The notes: a model not told the origin generated them from the sequence alone. A DNA stretch of 64,000 nt from Salvator merianae (GCA_003586115.2 QVOM02000034.1:129367936-129431935), one strand, 5' to 3'. Counted from the first letter of the stretch, positions 1 through 11,601 are shown. Translations and numbers: made by a program.

Positions 1-955
1 ACCAAATATCCCCATTAACAACTTCCAGCAGGGAACTATTCTCTCACATTTTTTTCATACAGAATTATGTCTCCTGTAAATGGCCCCCCTTACAAGACTA
101 TACATTGTAGTCTGAAGAGTTCCTCACACAGAAAGCATTAACTGGTCATTTCTCCCATTACTTGATGTCTAGTGAGTTACAGTGTCACTAGAGTCAAAGC
201 CCTCAACCACAACTTCAATGGTTTGGGAAGATACGGAATTTATCCCTATGGTGATGTCACATAATGCATAATCAGTATCATTGTGAAGAAGAAGAGGGTA
301 AGGAACACAATAATATTATGCTCTGTCCATTTGGCACCTGCCAGTCATTACAATGAACATAATCTTATATTGCTTTGGCTTCATCCCAGAAGCAGCTGGA
401 AATGGAACACAGGAAGTTGGCTTAAAACTGATAACCAATTATATGATCAACAGGGCAAGGATAGTGAAAGAAAACAGGGGCGAACCCAGCCAAAGAAACT
501 GGAGGCAAAGGACACCAGCTACTCGGCAAAATGCAAGGAGTGTTAATGAACAGTTTTTCCAAAGTATTTGAAGTAAGAATGCACAAAACCACTAGCTTAA
601 GCTGTACATTTGCTCTTTAACTGTGGTCCAAACATATGGTTAGCCTGGAAACAAGAGCCTAATTGAATTACAAGTGCTGTAAGCCACTGTTTACATTTGT
701 GGCATTGTGAGAGTTGGATGAGCTGCTTCCAGCTGCTGCTGACAATGAGCTGCACCCCGAATCCTGTCTGAATCAGGAATGACTGTTCGGTTCTTGATCT
801 TTCCTTTGAAGTGGCAATGAAACTGAATACAGAGTTCTTAGTATTCACACTGAATGCAGATGAGGGGTCTTGATTTGGGTTTTTGATTGCCATGACATAT
901 CCAAAGTTTGCATCTTGCAGGAAGAATTAAGGGCTGCTGCAAGAAACCTCAACCT
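1..955. other. Intron sequence, nothing recognised
   Basis: Part of the intron downstream of the Cav2.3 exon. Short open frames occur on both strands, but none has recognisable protein character or splice sites. No repeat was recognised until the TTTC array. Confidence 0.5.
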
Positions 956-957
956 CT

Positions 958-1021
<64 letters not shown>

Positions 1022-1043
1022 TTTCTTTCTTTTTCTTTCTTTC
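956..1043. repeat. (TTTC)n microsatellite
   Basis: About 20 tandem TTTC units with slightly interrupted TTTTCTTTC units at the right end. In the gene's sense (minus) strand this is a GAAA array. The lysine/arginine/glutamate-rich frame across it is an artefact of the repeat. Confidence 0.97.
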
Positions 1044-1542
1044 AGTGGTTCTGATTCACTTAAACTTGTATTCACAAGACATCTTTATTCCCTCTGAATC
1101 TGATGGATCTAGTGGTGGAGACATCACAGCTGGGTGACAGGTCCATGTGGTGGCTTTGGGAGGAGGAAGCTTGTGCATATCTACAGTTGCTACCTACTTT
1201 GAAGACCATACCTGTGAATCATTTATTAAAAGGCAGTGGGTCCTAGCTTCTTGGCTTCAGTATTAAATCAGCAGCTGATACAAGAAGTTCCTGTGTTTCA
1301 GGGGCTCCTGGCCTTGAATTCCTTCCTAAAGCTCTTCTGTCTAGTGCTAACTGGCTTCTGGACTCTTTGTTGGCTTTTCCTTTGCTTCCACATTTGGCAT
1401 TGTTACTATTGGATAGTCTCCTTTGTTCTTGACTTCTGGCTTGTATTTGGATATTGGCTTTTGTCCCAGCTCTAGAAATACTTTGGGTTATTCCTGAGGA
1501 GACCACTTACACTTGAGGAGACTCCCACTCTTTTGTTACCAA
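1044..1542. other. Intron sequence, nothing recognised
   Basis: Unassigned 500 bp between the TTTC array and the first TIR element. Frames on both strands here show no family motif. Confidence 0.5.
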
Positions 1543-2025
1543 GGGCCTTTCTGCACCTACCTTTCATAATCCAGGATTATAGGGTAGGAACAGGATGATC
1601 CATCCGAACCCCGGGATGGATCATTCTGGGTTGGAACAATATTCTTTGCATAGCAATAGGGTGTTTAGCCCTGCTCTGGCCCACAAGCTTTTGAGCCAGC
1701 CTGCATAAGCTCCACTGAGCAGGAACGAAAGCTCCACTGACTGGGGAACCCATTTTGATCACACAATAAGAAGTGCTGATGAAATGGGCCCCCCTTAAAT
1801 TAGAAAATGGAGTCATATACCTTCTGCATGGCTCCATTTTCTGGATTAGACCACACTAGTATGATGGTATCGAGATTTACTGGCAATCCAGATCAAGGAC
1901 CTCTTGATCTGGTTCATGCTCCATCCTATGGGGATGGATCATACTAGAGGTGGGTGGAGCCTTCTGTATGCCACACTAACATGTGGAAGGGAGACCCTTA
2001 GACACCAGCAAATGCAGAAAGGTTC
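1543..2025 (-). mobile_element. Non-autonomous TIR element, family F2 (copy 1)
   Basis: The left end GGGCCTTTCTGCAC and right end GCAGAAAGGTTC are inverted repeats. The interior resembles the copy at 24219-24704 in reverse orientation: 'gatcaaggacctcttgatctgg', 'ccatcctatgggg', and the 'aacccattttgatca' segment. An internal hairpin (gatgatccatcc / ggatggatcat) lies near 1597-1627. No clear target duplication (CAA left, TAG right). No coding capacity. Confidence 0.72.
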
Positions 2026-2132
2026 TAGATTCTGAGCTCCTTTGCTTCTAGTCTACAGTCACAAATCTCTTGGTTCTAGCCATCAACACAGGCCAGCATG
2101 CATGTTGTTCCCTGCTAGTTGGTTCCAGGCAT

Positions 2133-2669
2133 CTACTTTTCTTCACACTGATACATACAGAGACACTTTTTTATTAGGGGCCTCCTCTCTTTTATTTTGC
2201 TTTTGAGGTGATTTTCAATGCATTTCCAGCATTCTTCTTCTGTTTTGTTGGAGTATTTCTGCAAGAATTGTTCAACATTACTTCTGCAGCTTGGTATTTT
2301 TATGTCTCCCTCTGTGTTTAAAATGACATCTTCCTGCTCCAGCCTCCCAAGCTCTAATCCTGTAAATGGCAAAGCTTTAAAGAACGAAGTGTGGGGTTTG
2401 GGACTGGTAGGTGCTCCACTCTGCAAGCTCAGCCTTCATATGGCAACAAGACAATGGTGAGAGGCAGGTGACTACACTGGAAACTGACCAGAGAATGCAC
2501 CTGCTTGTTGCTGCATGTCCTCCATTGCTAATTCCAGGTTTCCAGCTGGCTGTGCAGTCAAGTATAGGTGTGCCATGACACATTTGTGAACAATGACACG
2601 TGACAACAGAGCACCTAAGAGTCCAAATTCTTTTTGTGTGATTACTAGCTCCAAACTTTGATTCAGCAC
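2133..2669 (-). pseudogene. Unidentified decayed coding-like stretch
   Basis: One minus-strand frame runs from about 2669 to 2133 with only two stops (near 2472-2474 and 2442). The lower part has balanced, charged, protein-like composition, for example the segment EQFLQKYSNKTEEECWKCIE. I do not recognise the family. No splice sites frame it and no poly-T marks a processed copy on the expected side. It could be an old processed pseudogene, the remains of a transposon protein, or chance. Low confidence as a gene. Confidence 0.25.
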
Positions 2670-2685
2670 ATGCCTATAAGAAATG

Positions 2686-2881
2686 GCAGTCTCAATACAA
2701 ATGCTAATATCATAATGAGTCTATACAATCAATGGTGTGACTGCATCTGAAACACTGTGTATAGTTTTGGCCACTGCATCTTGAAAAGGATGTAGCAGAG
2801 TTAGAAAAGGTTCAAGAGGAAGCTATTAAAATGATCAAGGGGCTATAGGAGCTTTCCTATGATAAATGTTTGCTGTATTCA
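2686..2881 (+). mobile_element. CR1-type LINE, C-terminal coding region, part 1 of 3
   Basis: Degenerate plus-strand sequence reads like the C-terminal part of CR1 ORF2: a 'gttttggccactgcatctt' opening, then 'ttagaaaaggttcaagaggaagctattaaaatgatcaagggg', corresponding to the family segment LxKVQxxAxKMIKGL, then 'YD' and a break. The text resumes at 3356 with 'gggactttttagtctgg' (GLFSLE) after an inserted TIR element. Confidence 0.7.
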
Positions 2882-3355
2882 GGCCTTTCTGCAACTACCT
2901 TGCCTTGTGTGGGATCAGTGGGCCACTGGTTCAGAACATGGTAAGGTGTGGTCTGGAATAGTGTAGTCTGCACAATGGCACTGGTCCAGACCAGCCCCTC
3001 ACCAGACCTGAAGCTTGCAGGAGCTTCAAGGGCAGCCTCTGAGGGCTCCATAGGGCTAGGGCCAAATGTTCCTAGCCTTGGAGCCACTAGGGTGCTTTGG
3101 GAAATGGGTGCATGCCTTCATGAGCCAAATAGCCCTCACTGGTATAACAATAGTCTCATTTAATCAAGGTGTGCTGGAGACTTGGATCAGGGGCTTCTTC
3201 ATCTGAATTATGTTCCATTTAAAGCATATATTGCATACCAGCAGTGTGTGTGTGTGTGTGGAGCTCTCTGTTCTGCACTAACATGTACATAGATGAGGCC
3301 CAGAAGAGGACTAGGAGGGTTCATGTTCCAGAACAAAAGTAAGTGCAGAAGGTCC
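2882..3355 (-). mobile_element. Non-autonomous TIR element, family F2 (copy 2), inserted in CR1
   Basis: The ends GGCCTTTCTGCAA and GTGCAGAAGGTCC are inverted repeats. The interior (feature words 'cctagccttggagccactagggtgctttgggaaatggg', 'gatcaggggcttcttcatctgaa') is the reverse-oriented F2 interior. The flanking CR1 sequence continues on both sides, so this is an insertion. The flanking trinucleotides (TCA / TTT) do not match, probably through decay. Contains a short (TG)n at 3245-3260. Confidence 0.75.
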
Positions 3356-3557
3356 TTTGGGACTTTTTAGTCTGGAAAGGAAGTGAGTGAAAAAGGACAT
3401 ATATATAATTGTGCATTGTGGGAACAGAATGAAACACTACAACCAGGAGTCATCCAATAAAGCTGAATTCTAGAAGTTATCAGAACACAGGATTTGGATT
3501 TCTTTCTTTCTTTCTTTTTAACACATAGTTAAAAACGTTGGAATTTGCTATAACAAG
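3356..3557 (+). mobile_element. CR1-type LINE, part 2 of 3
   Basis: Continues the CR1 frame: 'gggactttttagtctggaaagg', 'aaccaggagtcatccaataaagctgaat' and 'ggaatttgctataacaag' correspond to the family segments GLFSLEK, the RxxHP-like region and WNLL. It is broken again at 3558. A short TTTC run (3501-3518) lies inside. Confidence 0.7.
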
Positions 3558-4321
3558 GGGCCTATTCGCACTTGCTGCTAGCAAGTGTCAAGAACACTTG
3601 CTAGTCAAGTGCATCTGCCCCTTGTGGAGGTCTGAGTGGCTGGGAGCAGACTACAGGCACTTCCAATCACTACTACCTGTGGAGTACTAATTAGTGCTCC
3701 ACAACCTTACTGGGAAGTGATAGTCACCTCCTCGTAAGATGCATTCACACATACCTGGTGTTGTGGCATCCAAGCCAGTGCAATGGACAGATTGCACCTA
3801 TGCGATCTTCCAATCGTGCCTGCATGATCAGCTCATCATGCCTGCACACTGTGTGAGCCTGCTGGTCACCATGGCAGCAGCTGGACACTTCCTGGCCACT
3901 GCCATAGTAAGGATCAGGTAAGGCTACTGGCATTTGCACTGCAAATGCAAATGCTGGTAGCCTGCTTTAGGTAAGTAATTAGGACCCTACAGTGAGGACA
4001 AGGTGTGCACTGTAGGGTCTATTTCACCTTAGAATGGGATCCCATTCTAAGGTGGAATAGACCCCACAGTGCACACCTTGTCCTCACTGTAGGGTCCTAA
4101 TTACTTACCTAAAGCAGGCTACCAGCATTTGCAGTGCAAATGCCAGTAGCCTTACCTGATCCTTACTATGGCAGTGGCCAGGAAGTGTCCAGCTGCTGCC
4201 ATGGTGACCAGCAGGTGGAACAGACCTCACAGCGCAGACAGTGAATTATCCCATTCTAAGGTGGATAGTGCAAAACGTCCCTAGATTATCCCATTCTAAG
4301 GTGGAAAGTGCGAAAAGGCCC
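3558..4321. mobile_element. 764-bp palindromic TIR element in CR1, flanked by AAG
   Basis: The left end GGGCCTATTCGCACTTGC and right end GTGCGAAAAGGCCC are inverted repeats. AAG is present at 3555-3557 and 4322-4324, a 3-bp target duplication. The CR1 text continues seamlessly on the other side ('gatgtggtg', the QDVV region), which confirms insertion. The interior contains a long near-perfect palindrome (separate entry) and several 'cccattctaaggtgg' motifs shared with the fold-back at 12835-13020. No coding capacity. Confidence 0.85.
3858..4215. repeat. Near-perfect 358-bp palindrome
   Basis: The arms (about 180 and 176 bp) are reverse complements centred on GGGATCCC (4036-4043). They run from 'cctgctggtcacc' at 3858 to 'ggtgaccagcagg' ending 4215. 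The main difference is a 6-bp extra unit (aaatgc) in the left arm, plus a few substitutions. It can fold into one long hairpin as single-stranded DNA or RNA. Confidence 0.93.
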
Positions 4322-4520
4322 AAGATGTGGTGTTGGCCACCACCCTGGATGGTTTCAAAAAGGATTACACCAGAATTCCTTTGAATGTCAGTTGTTGGGA
4401 GACTGTGAACAAAGCAAACTGTGTGTTCACATACTGCTAGTGTGCTTCCTTACACAGCTGGCTGGCCACTGGGAGAACAGTGTCAAAGAGGAATTCTTTA
4501 GGGGAACTGACTATTTATTG
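4322..4520 (+). mobile_element. CR1-type LINE, part 3 of 3
   Basis: 'gatgtggtgttggccaccaccctggatggtttcaaaaagg' encodes the family's DVVxATxLDGFKK segment, so it follows directly on the WNLL at 3541-3554. The 3' untranslated text ('agttgttggga', 'ggctggccactgggagaacag') follows. Confidence 0.68.
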
Positions 4521-6985
4521 CTTATAGTTAATCAGCAGAGAAAAGTATGAGATAATTCTCTAGCAGTATGAAAAGGGGATAGGGAAAAGGAAAGAAAAGA
4601 TGCAGCTATCTTGGACATGAGTACTCAGTAGTGAATCCCCAAAATACTCAGCTATCCACCTGATATTGCCCATATTCCCTTCCCACCAAGAATTCATGTG
4701 TCATTACTAATGGTCCAACGCACTTCAACAGAATCCACTATCTGGTTCCTCACCCAGTAATACTACACTACTGGCATATGCTGCCTTCATTATTCAAACG
4801 GTCAGATTTTTCATAGGCTTTAATGGGGCAGAAAATTTTCAATAAATTTTAAACTGCTTGTCAACTCTTCACAACACCAACAAAGAATATTCTTTCTTGA
4901 CAAGCTTGTCAGGGAACATCAGTGACCTTCCCCCAGCTTTTGAGAATGTTATGACATAATGTTTGGGGGAAAGGCCATAGTGTTAATTTCCTGCACTTTC
5001 CAACCTTCTCTAGCTGTGGCATCTCCTTGAAATCTGGCACATTTGTAGATCCAACAAGTTTATCAAATACCCTAAGGTTTTAAGTTGTCATATTGTATAA
5101 GCAATAGAAGCTTCTAATGATAGCTTATTATGGGAACACCTCATAATATCCAAGAATAGGCTTTGAAACCTTGTTTGAGAACCTTAGCTGTCACATGCAC
5201 ACATATTGTAGCTTTCCCCCCTCCATAGAGGAAACTCAGAATGACTGACTAGTCTGAGAATTGAAAGGATTGCCTTCTTTCATACAAACCCATTATCTTT
5301 GGAAACAGAGGGTGTTTCTGCATTCCACACATTAGCACAGAATATGGAATTCACTTGGCCCAAAGCAAGACTTGGACCAAGAAGCTTGAGGCGGTAGAGG
5401 CAGCCATTCACATAATCAATGTTAGGCTTGTCTAGCTTTGGAGGCCTCCCAAGTTGCCAGCTGGGGATATTTTCATGGCATTCCCAGAAATGGCCAATTT
5501 CCAGGGCTGTTTCCATGAACCTGACAAAATAGCATTGGGTTCTGTGCACTGCTTGGACCTATTCACCACGGTAAATGCTTGGGAGACTGCGTAGGCACTT
5601 TCCAAGTGGCACACTCCATAGTGCCCTTTCCATGCTGTGGAATGGAGCAGTTGCCAGCATCAGACAGCCAGAGCATTCCCTGGGAAGCATTAACTCCTGG
5701 AGCCTACTCTGGTGAGTGGATGCCATTGCCTTCTGAGGCAGCTAGTACAGACCCTAAGGACAATGTGAAAGCTGCCAGAATGTCCTTGATTTTCTGAGGT
5801 GGAGCTGGTTGCAACTGGAGAAGAAGTCCTTTTCTTTCTTTAAAATTTTGTCACAAAATCACCTGGCACCTACTGGGCATTGCAACCCAATTCTCAACAT
5901 GCCTCTTCAGAAATATGTGTGGGTCATTCCCATGAAATCAAAAGCATTGCTTCCTAGTATGAATAAAAATATATATTATATTATCTATAATATATAATAA
6001 AATATATAATATATACTGCTTCCTAGTATGAATAAAAAGAACGCAAGGCTTTCAACTGGGGCCTCACTTTGTCCCTGTCCATGTAAGTGCTAATCTGTGG
6101 GCCACCGTTGGCGGAAAATATCAGAATAATGCAAACAAAATAGAACAGCCATCAAAAATTTGAGATGGCACGTTCAGATATATCTTGGATCAGATAGCTG
6201 TACTCACAGATTTCAACTGTATTTCATTTGCCAGACTTCTATCAAGTCAAGTGCACAATTGGTATATCTGCTGCTGCCTACTCTTCTAAAATTATAATAT
6301 AACTTTTTATAAATACTGTTTGTAACATTTTTCTGTAATGTCAGTTCTGCCAAGTGCGGCAGGTGAGCTGCTCTGAGAAACTTCTAGATGCTAAGGGGTA
6401 GATTAAAATTTAAATGTATAAATATATAAATAAAATGTTATCTGTAATGTCACTTGTAATGAAACATCACATGTAGCTGAGTAAATAGCGTGAGGTGAAA
6501 AGCTTCCAGATTTTAAAATGGAGCAGATCGTTGAGCTATTGCAATTTACTTTACCAAATTGAATGAAAGAGAAAGGACAGACAAGAGATGGAGCAGACAT
6601 CTTCAGAAACTGTCTATAGTTTTGCAAAATAATGGGAGTAGCATTAGCTAACTGATACAGACTGATTTGTGCTTCAAGCTAAAACATAATAAATCCAGTG
6701 GTTACACTCTGGACAGCATGTCTGCTGCACATTTACAAAACCTTCATTTCAAGCAAGACTTTATTACTGAAATTACTATTACACACATGGCAAACTCTTG
6801 TGGGTCTTATTTATTTTAAAATTAAAGGCACCATCCATCCTTCTGCTTCCAGTGTAGTTAAAAGTTCATTCTAGTAGTGGAAGCAATGCCTAAGTGCAAG
6901 TGTAATAAAAAAACGTATTAAGACAGGAGAAATGTAAATCAAAGAAATAAGAAAGTGAAACCTTCACAGATGCTGCTTCTGAAAA
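4521..6985. other. Intron sequence, mostly unassigned
   Basis: About 2.5 kb with no recognised gene. It includes an AT-rich stretch with flanking direct repeats (5948-6038, separate entry). The frame at 5280-5549 (minus) shows no family features. Confidence 0.5.
5948..6038. repeat. 22-bp direct repeats around an AT-only tract
   Basis: tgcttcctagtatgaataaaaa occurs at 5948-5969 and again, identical, at 6017-6038. The 47 bp between are almost pure A/T (tatata/taata units). This looks like a local duplication or replication slippage. Confidence 0.85.
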
Positions 6986-6989
6986 CAGA

Positions 6990-7150
6990 GAAAGACCACC
7001 CCACATTTTGCTTGACACCTTGTGGCCATATGGGCATGCAGTTTTCATGGCAGCAATGTAGAAGCAGCTTGCCAGGACTTTTTTCCAGGGAGATGTTGGG
7101 GCTGAACCTGGGACCTTCTGCATGTGAAGCAAATGCTGCAACCTGATACA
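6990..7150 (-). mobile_element. tRNA-derived SINE (minus strand)
   Basis: Read on the minus strand, 7150 to 7098 gives 'gcagcatttgcttcacatgcagaaggtcccaggttcagcccc', a tRNA-like right half with a B-box (GGTTCAGCC). This is followed by a SINE body ('ctccctggaaaaaagtcctggcaagctgcttctac'). Such heads are typical of squamate tRNA-SINEs. The A-box end is poorly preserved. Confidence 0.68.
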
Positions 7151-7159
7151 TTTGAAACA

Positions 7160-7930
7160 CTGAATGAAAACGTATGGGCTGTTATTTTAATAGAGACTGA
7201 CGGGCAATAATTTAGCACAACATTCTGCTTTCTTTTGCAACAGATAGCAAGCTACTATAGCAGTGCATTTACAGGTACCTGAGGGCATGAAAGTTTGCCC
7301 ATCTTCCACAGTTTACTTTCAATGCTCAGCAACCAGACGCACAGTGGCACTGAATTATCAACATTCCTATGGATGGAAGCAAGGCTAACTTTGGATACTG
7401 GGGATAGCAAACTGCATTAAGGCCAGGCAGAATATGTTTATTAAAGTAGCCTTTCTCAAGTGATCCGCATTAAAGCACAAAAAAAATCTGGGTGAACGAA
7501 CATAGCTATGATGTGTATTGGCTACACCTTCTACAGTACAATCTGCTTGCCATTTGCTGGTCAGCCATTCAGCCCACTTGCTTGGAATAAACCACAGGGC
7601 TGCATGACAGAAGTACATCTCCATGGTGTGTAAACCACTGCAGTGAGGCTTTCATGAGGCCTACAGATGGTATGCTTGCCAATCAGGGTTTGCTGTGGCT
7701 CCACATCAAACCCTAAACTGTGGGGCTTAATAACAAGGAAAGAAGTTGAAAATGGTGCTATGGTGAAGGCAATCCTTTTACCAAGCCTGCTTATTACTGG
7801 AGTGTGTGACATTGTGGCTTCATCTACCAGTAACTAACCCATATTTGAATCAAGAGTGTTAATGACTAAGTACAAACCATTACACATGAGGAAAAAGAGA
7901 GGAAAAACCAGCACAACACCTCTTTGCCCT
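7160..7930. other. Intron sequence, nothing recognised
   Basis: Unassigned. The minus-strand frames between 7385 and 7812 have no recognisable motifs. Confidence 0.5.
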
Positions 7931-7939
7931 GGGCTTCAG

Positions 7940-8118
7940 TTAAGGGAACAGTTCTTCCTCCCCCTTTCAGGCACTGCTGATTTTAGCATTAATAATGTTT
8001 TCAGCAGTTTTTTTTTTTTTAACTTTGTCTTTGTTGTTTCTACTTCATTGTTTATTGTTTCTACTTTGTTGTTTATTGTCTCGAGACCTTAAGTATAGGG
8101 AGGGATATAAATATAAAC
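7940..8118 (+). mobile_element. LINE (L2/CR1-type) 3' end
   Basis: A T-rich 'ttgtttattgtttctactttg' segment is followed by 'gagaccttaagtatagggagggatataaatataaac', the typical last bases of L2/CR1-clade elements, which end in short tandem repeats rather than poly-A. Confidence 0.6.
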
Positions 8119-8119
8119 A

Positions 8120-10770
8120 CTGGGGCTGGTCAGACCAGCATCTGTTCTCTATAGAGAAGCTATAGATTGGCTAGATTCTGAATTCTGTCCAGCTTCAGCT
8201 GAGATCTCTTGCTTCCACTCTGACACATGTTACATGGGTACAAAAGGTGTTTATATATGTAATAATACTGTATTTGTTGTTGTTATGATTTCCGATGTAT
8301 TTTCTATTCCGTGTTTACCTGGTAATTAGTAGTAAGACTTCGTGGTTTTAAAATGTGCACTCAAATGCAGATAATATCCATTAATTGTTTAAATGGAAAA
8401 GCAAATCCTAGCAACAGACGAGGAACTCCAACTCGGAGGCAAAGAAGATGCTCAGTTCAGTTTTCCAAAGAGTGTTATGAAGAGGGAGGAAGGGAGGAAA
8501 GGAGTGAGGGACTGGATGACAGGAAGTTCAAAATGGTGCAGCGAAAGTACACTGCTGCTTTATGTCTCATATTACGCTATACTAGTGCAGTTATGGTCTA
8601 CACAGCAAAAGTAGTTTAATGCTGCTGCTAGGAACCATCCTTTTCTAGAAATTTGTATTCCAGGTTTCACTGCTGGTTAAGCATCTATGCTTTTAAAATT
8701 TTGCTTACAGTGAAATTCAGAATGAAGGAAAGGATTTATCTTTAGGCACAGCATCTGAATAAATTTTAAAGAAAGCCAAAGGAGTTTTGAAGAGAATAAT
8801 AAAATATCTGGGAGAAGATGCCATGATATTTTACTTTCAGTGAAATTCAGAGTGAGTGTGATCTTGTGAAGGTTACTCCATAGATGAAACGTACCATAAA
8901 TGCCGAAGGAAGCCAAAGTGTTTTGAAATATACAGACAATTTCTCTGAAGAATTCTCCATATCCCTAATAAGGCACAATAAGCCATTCCAAGCAGATGCA
9001 TAAGACTTATTCAGTCATAGCTCTGCAGTTCTCTCCTGGCCTTTCAAAACTCTTGCTGTCTAAGGATGCGATCAGGCATGCTTAATAGAACTCCCTCTAG
9101 GTGAATTTGAGGCTGTAATTACCTTACCCTATCTTGAAGTCTGGGAATGGGTGTCTCTTTCTTTCAGTTGGATTGGGAAGAAAGCTACATAAGCTACATA
9201 AGGTGGGAAGAAAGCTACATAAGCTACATTTCCCAGAGGTGGGAAATGTAGCCAATAACAGCATAGAAACAGTTGCTACAAGTGAGTGGTTAATCAAGGC
9301 CACAAAAAGCCAGACAGATGAGAGGCCAATCAGTGAGTAGCACACATAGCTAGGGAAGGTGTTGCCAGACTTGGGGCTGAACAAGGACTCGGTGTGGAAA
9401 AATGAGGTAGGCTTTTGGGCACTCAGTTAATTGTCGACTGAAAGGCATATTTTCTGTGTGTCGATGGAAGGGATGCTTTTTCTTAAAGGAACAATAAAAA
9501 AAAAACCCCTGTCTCATTGCACCCTCAATGGAACTAACCTGCAGGACTTTGAGCTGGTTTGCTCTTGCCTAGACCAACTTAGCTCATCTTCATTAGGATG
9601 CCATCTCTAGTCAGTGAAATTATCATTTGGTAAAATTATATACTTGCTGGAATTACAAAAGCACTTGATATGCAGAAATGTTTTTTGTGAAAATAGAAAA
9701 ATAACAAAACTCTCTTAAATTAACAACCTTAAATGCTTAATTTTAACTGATCAGTGAAACCTGTCTACTATAAATAAAGAAATATATCTAGATGTTTTTG
9801 TTAATGTGCACACCTAGCACTACAATCAAAATCTTACAGGGCATTTTTTTCTAATGTTTAATGGGTGAATTATTTAGTTATCATCATTCTTAAAGTCAAA
9901 TCAAGAGCATGGAAAGAAAAAAAGAAAAAAAAAACCCCACAAAGCAACAAAGATATAAAAAACACAATCTATAAAATATGATTAAAACTTCATAACTTAC
10001 CAGTACTAAACAACATAAAACATATTATGAATTCTTCTACACCCCTTTTATTTCTTAGACGTTATTATACCTAAAAATGTGTTTCTTCTGTTCCTACTGC
10101 ACTATGTGCCTTCACCAAATGAAGAGGCGGGTGGGTCACAAGTAATAGGGCTTTCTCAGTGGTGGTGCCTAGGCTTGTCCCAGCCTTGTCAGAAAAGTTC
10201 AGACTGCCTTTGAGGGCTGCCCCATATTCTGCATGGAGTACTGGCACAACTAAGGCTGGAGCTGGGTTACCAAATATTAAAATAATTAACATTTGAAAAT
10301 GAAATCATTATGATAAATCAATGTGTACCACCATTTTAAACTAACCAGCTGATTGGATATTGAAATCCTAGAAATTTGTAAGATATGCAACAAGAAGAAA
10401 ATTTGTGTGTGTGTAAGTGGTTTGTTGTACCATTGAATAGGCTGCCTGATGCAACGTTCGCATGCTTCTGAGATATTTTTTTCCACAATAAAATTGAAGG
10501 ATAAGTTCATTCTCACATCCGAAGCATGCTTTTGCATGAGTCACTGACATGGTTTCTAATCAGAAGGCTATGGTAGTGACTCATCTAGGGATACAACGGG
10601 CAGCTTCCTCTGAGGGTAGATAATTCTGCTGCATCTTATCCTTGAAAGTACTTGATTGAATCCTTCACACAGTATGATTATGAATGGGAATGTTTGAAAT
10701 GAAGAGCAGAGATATATTATAGATCAGCTAACTACAGCAGCTCTTGGCATCTTGGCATATGGATGGAAAG
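8120..10770. other. Intron sequence, mostly unassigned
   Basis: No gene or clear repeat apart from the 26-bp tandem duplication at 9174-9252. AT-rich from about 9600 to 10050. Confidence 0.5.
9174..9252. repeat. Two 26-bp direct repeats followed by a 13-bp-arm hairpin
   Basis: The unit starting tgggaagaaagctacataag occurs at 9174-9199 and 9204-9229. The second copy runs into gctacatttccca-gagg-tgggaaatgtagc (9223-9252), a perfect inverted repeat with a 4-base loop. Confidence 0.9.
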
Positions 10771-10779
10771 ACTCTATGA

Positions 10780-11340
10780 AGTAGACCAAGAAAAATTGGT
10801 TTAAATATATTGTGGATCAGATGAGATTTCAAATAATCAGTAAAATAAAGGAAATGTAACAATTTCAAGAGCATAGACAAGTAAGAAAAAAGAAATGGAC
10901 TAAAGTGAAATAATATTTAATAAACCAATTTCATGCAGTTTTAGCAACAATAGCATATGGTTGGAGGGATTGTACAAAATGGACAATGGATAACTGGTAT
11001 AAGTGTACTATTGATCAATTTAATTTTGATTTTTCCAGACAACAACGTATGAAAGTGGCAGGTATACAAAATAGTACCCAAGCACGAGAGGAATGGAGAG
11101 AGCTGCTGCTCTATATAAATAGATCAGATGTATCAGGCAGATTGAAAGAAATTATGAAAACAATTAGAATTTGGTCCGACTAAGATATATAATGTTTCTG
11201 CTGTTGGGAGGGAAGGGAGGGAGAAAGGTTGCAAATGTATTAATAGTAGTTCTAATAATATGTTAAATGTATTTAGTGAGAATGTAATTTGTTGCATAAT
11301 GCAAATAAACTTATTATTACATCAAAAAAATAAAGTAAAA
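10780..11340 (+). mobile_element. L1-like LINE 3' end
   Basis: An open stretch ends at 11181 with a C-terminus rich in W, R and K (segments AYGWRDCTKWTMDNWY, EEWRELLLYINRSD), followed by a 150-bp untranslated tail ending 'aataaacttattattac' and A-rich sequence. Composition and layout resemble the C-terminal end of L1 ORF2 with its 3' UTR. No catalytic motif is included, so the family call is tentative. Confidence 0.5.
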
Positions 11341-11467
11341 TAATATTTGATGGCAAACCCAGAGAGAATAGAATGGACACAACAAATACAAAGTGTCTTT
11401 CAGTGAACAATAGATAATTTGGACAGAGACTGAGGGTGGAGAAGGGGGAGGGTACTAAGAATTAAAA

Positions 11468-11468
11468 C

Positions 11469-11513
<45 letters not shown>
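11468..11513. repeat. (ATA)n microsatellite
   Basis: About 15 uninterrupted AAT/ATA units. Confidence 0.97.
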
Positions 11514-11515
<2 letters not shown>

Positions 11516-11601
11516 TAATCCTTCACACAGAATGCAAAGGATATGCTTCTTGAGTAGAGTTTGACTTGAAGAAGGTGAGAACAGAAAAGGAATTACACAG
11601 A

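Noticed and set aside
956..1097. Open frames across the TTTC array (poly-Phe/Ser/Leu and Lys/Glu/Arg)
   Set aside because: They are translations of the tandem repeat and have no flanking coding character.
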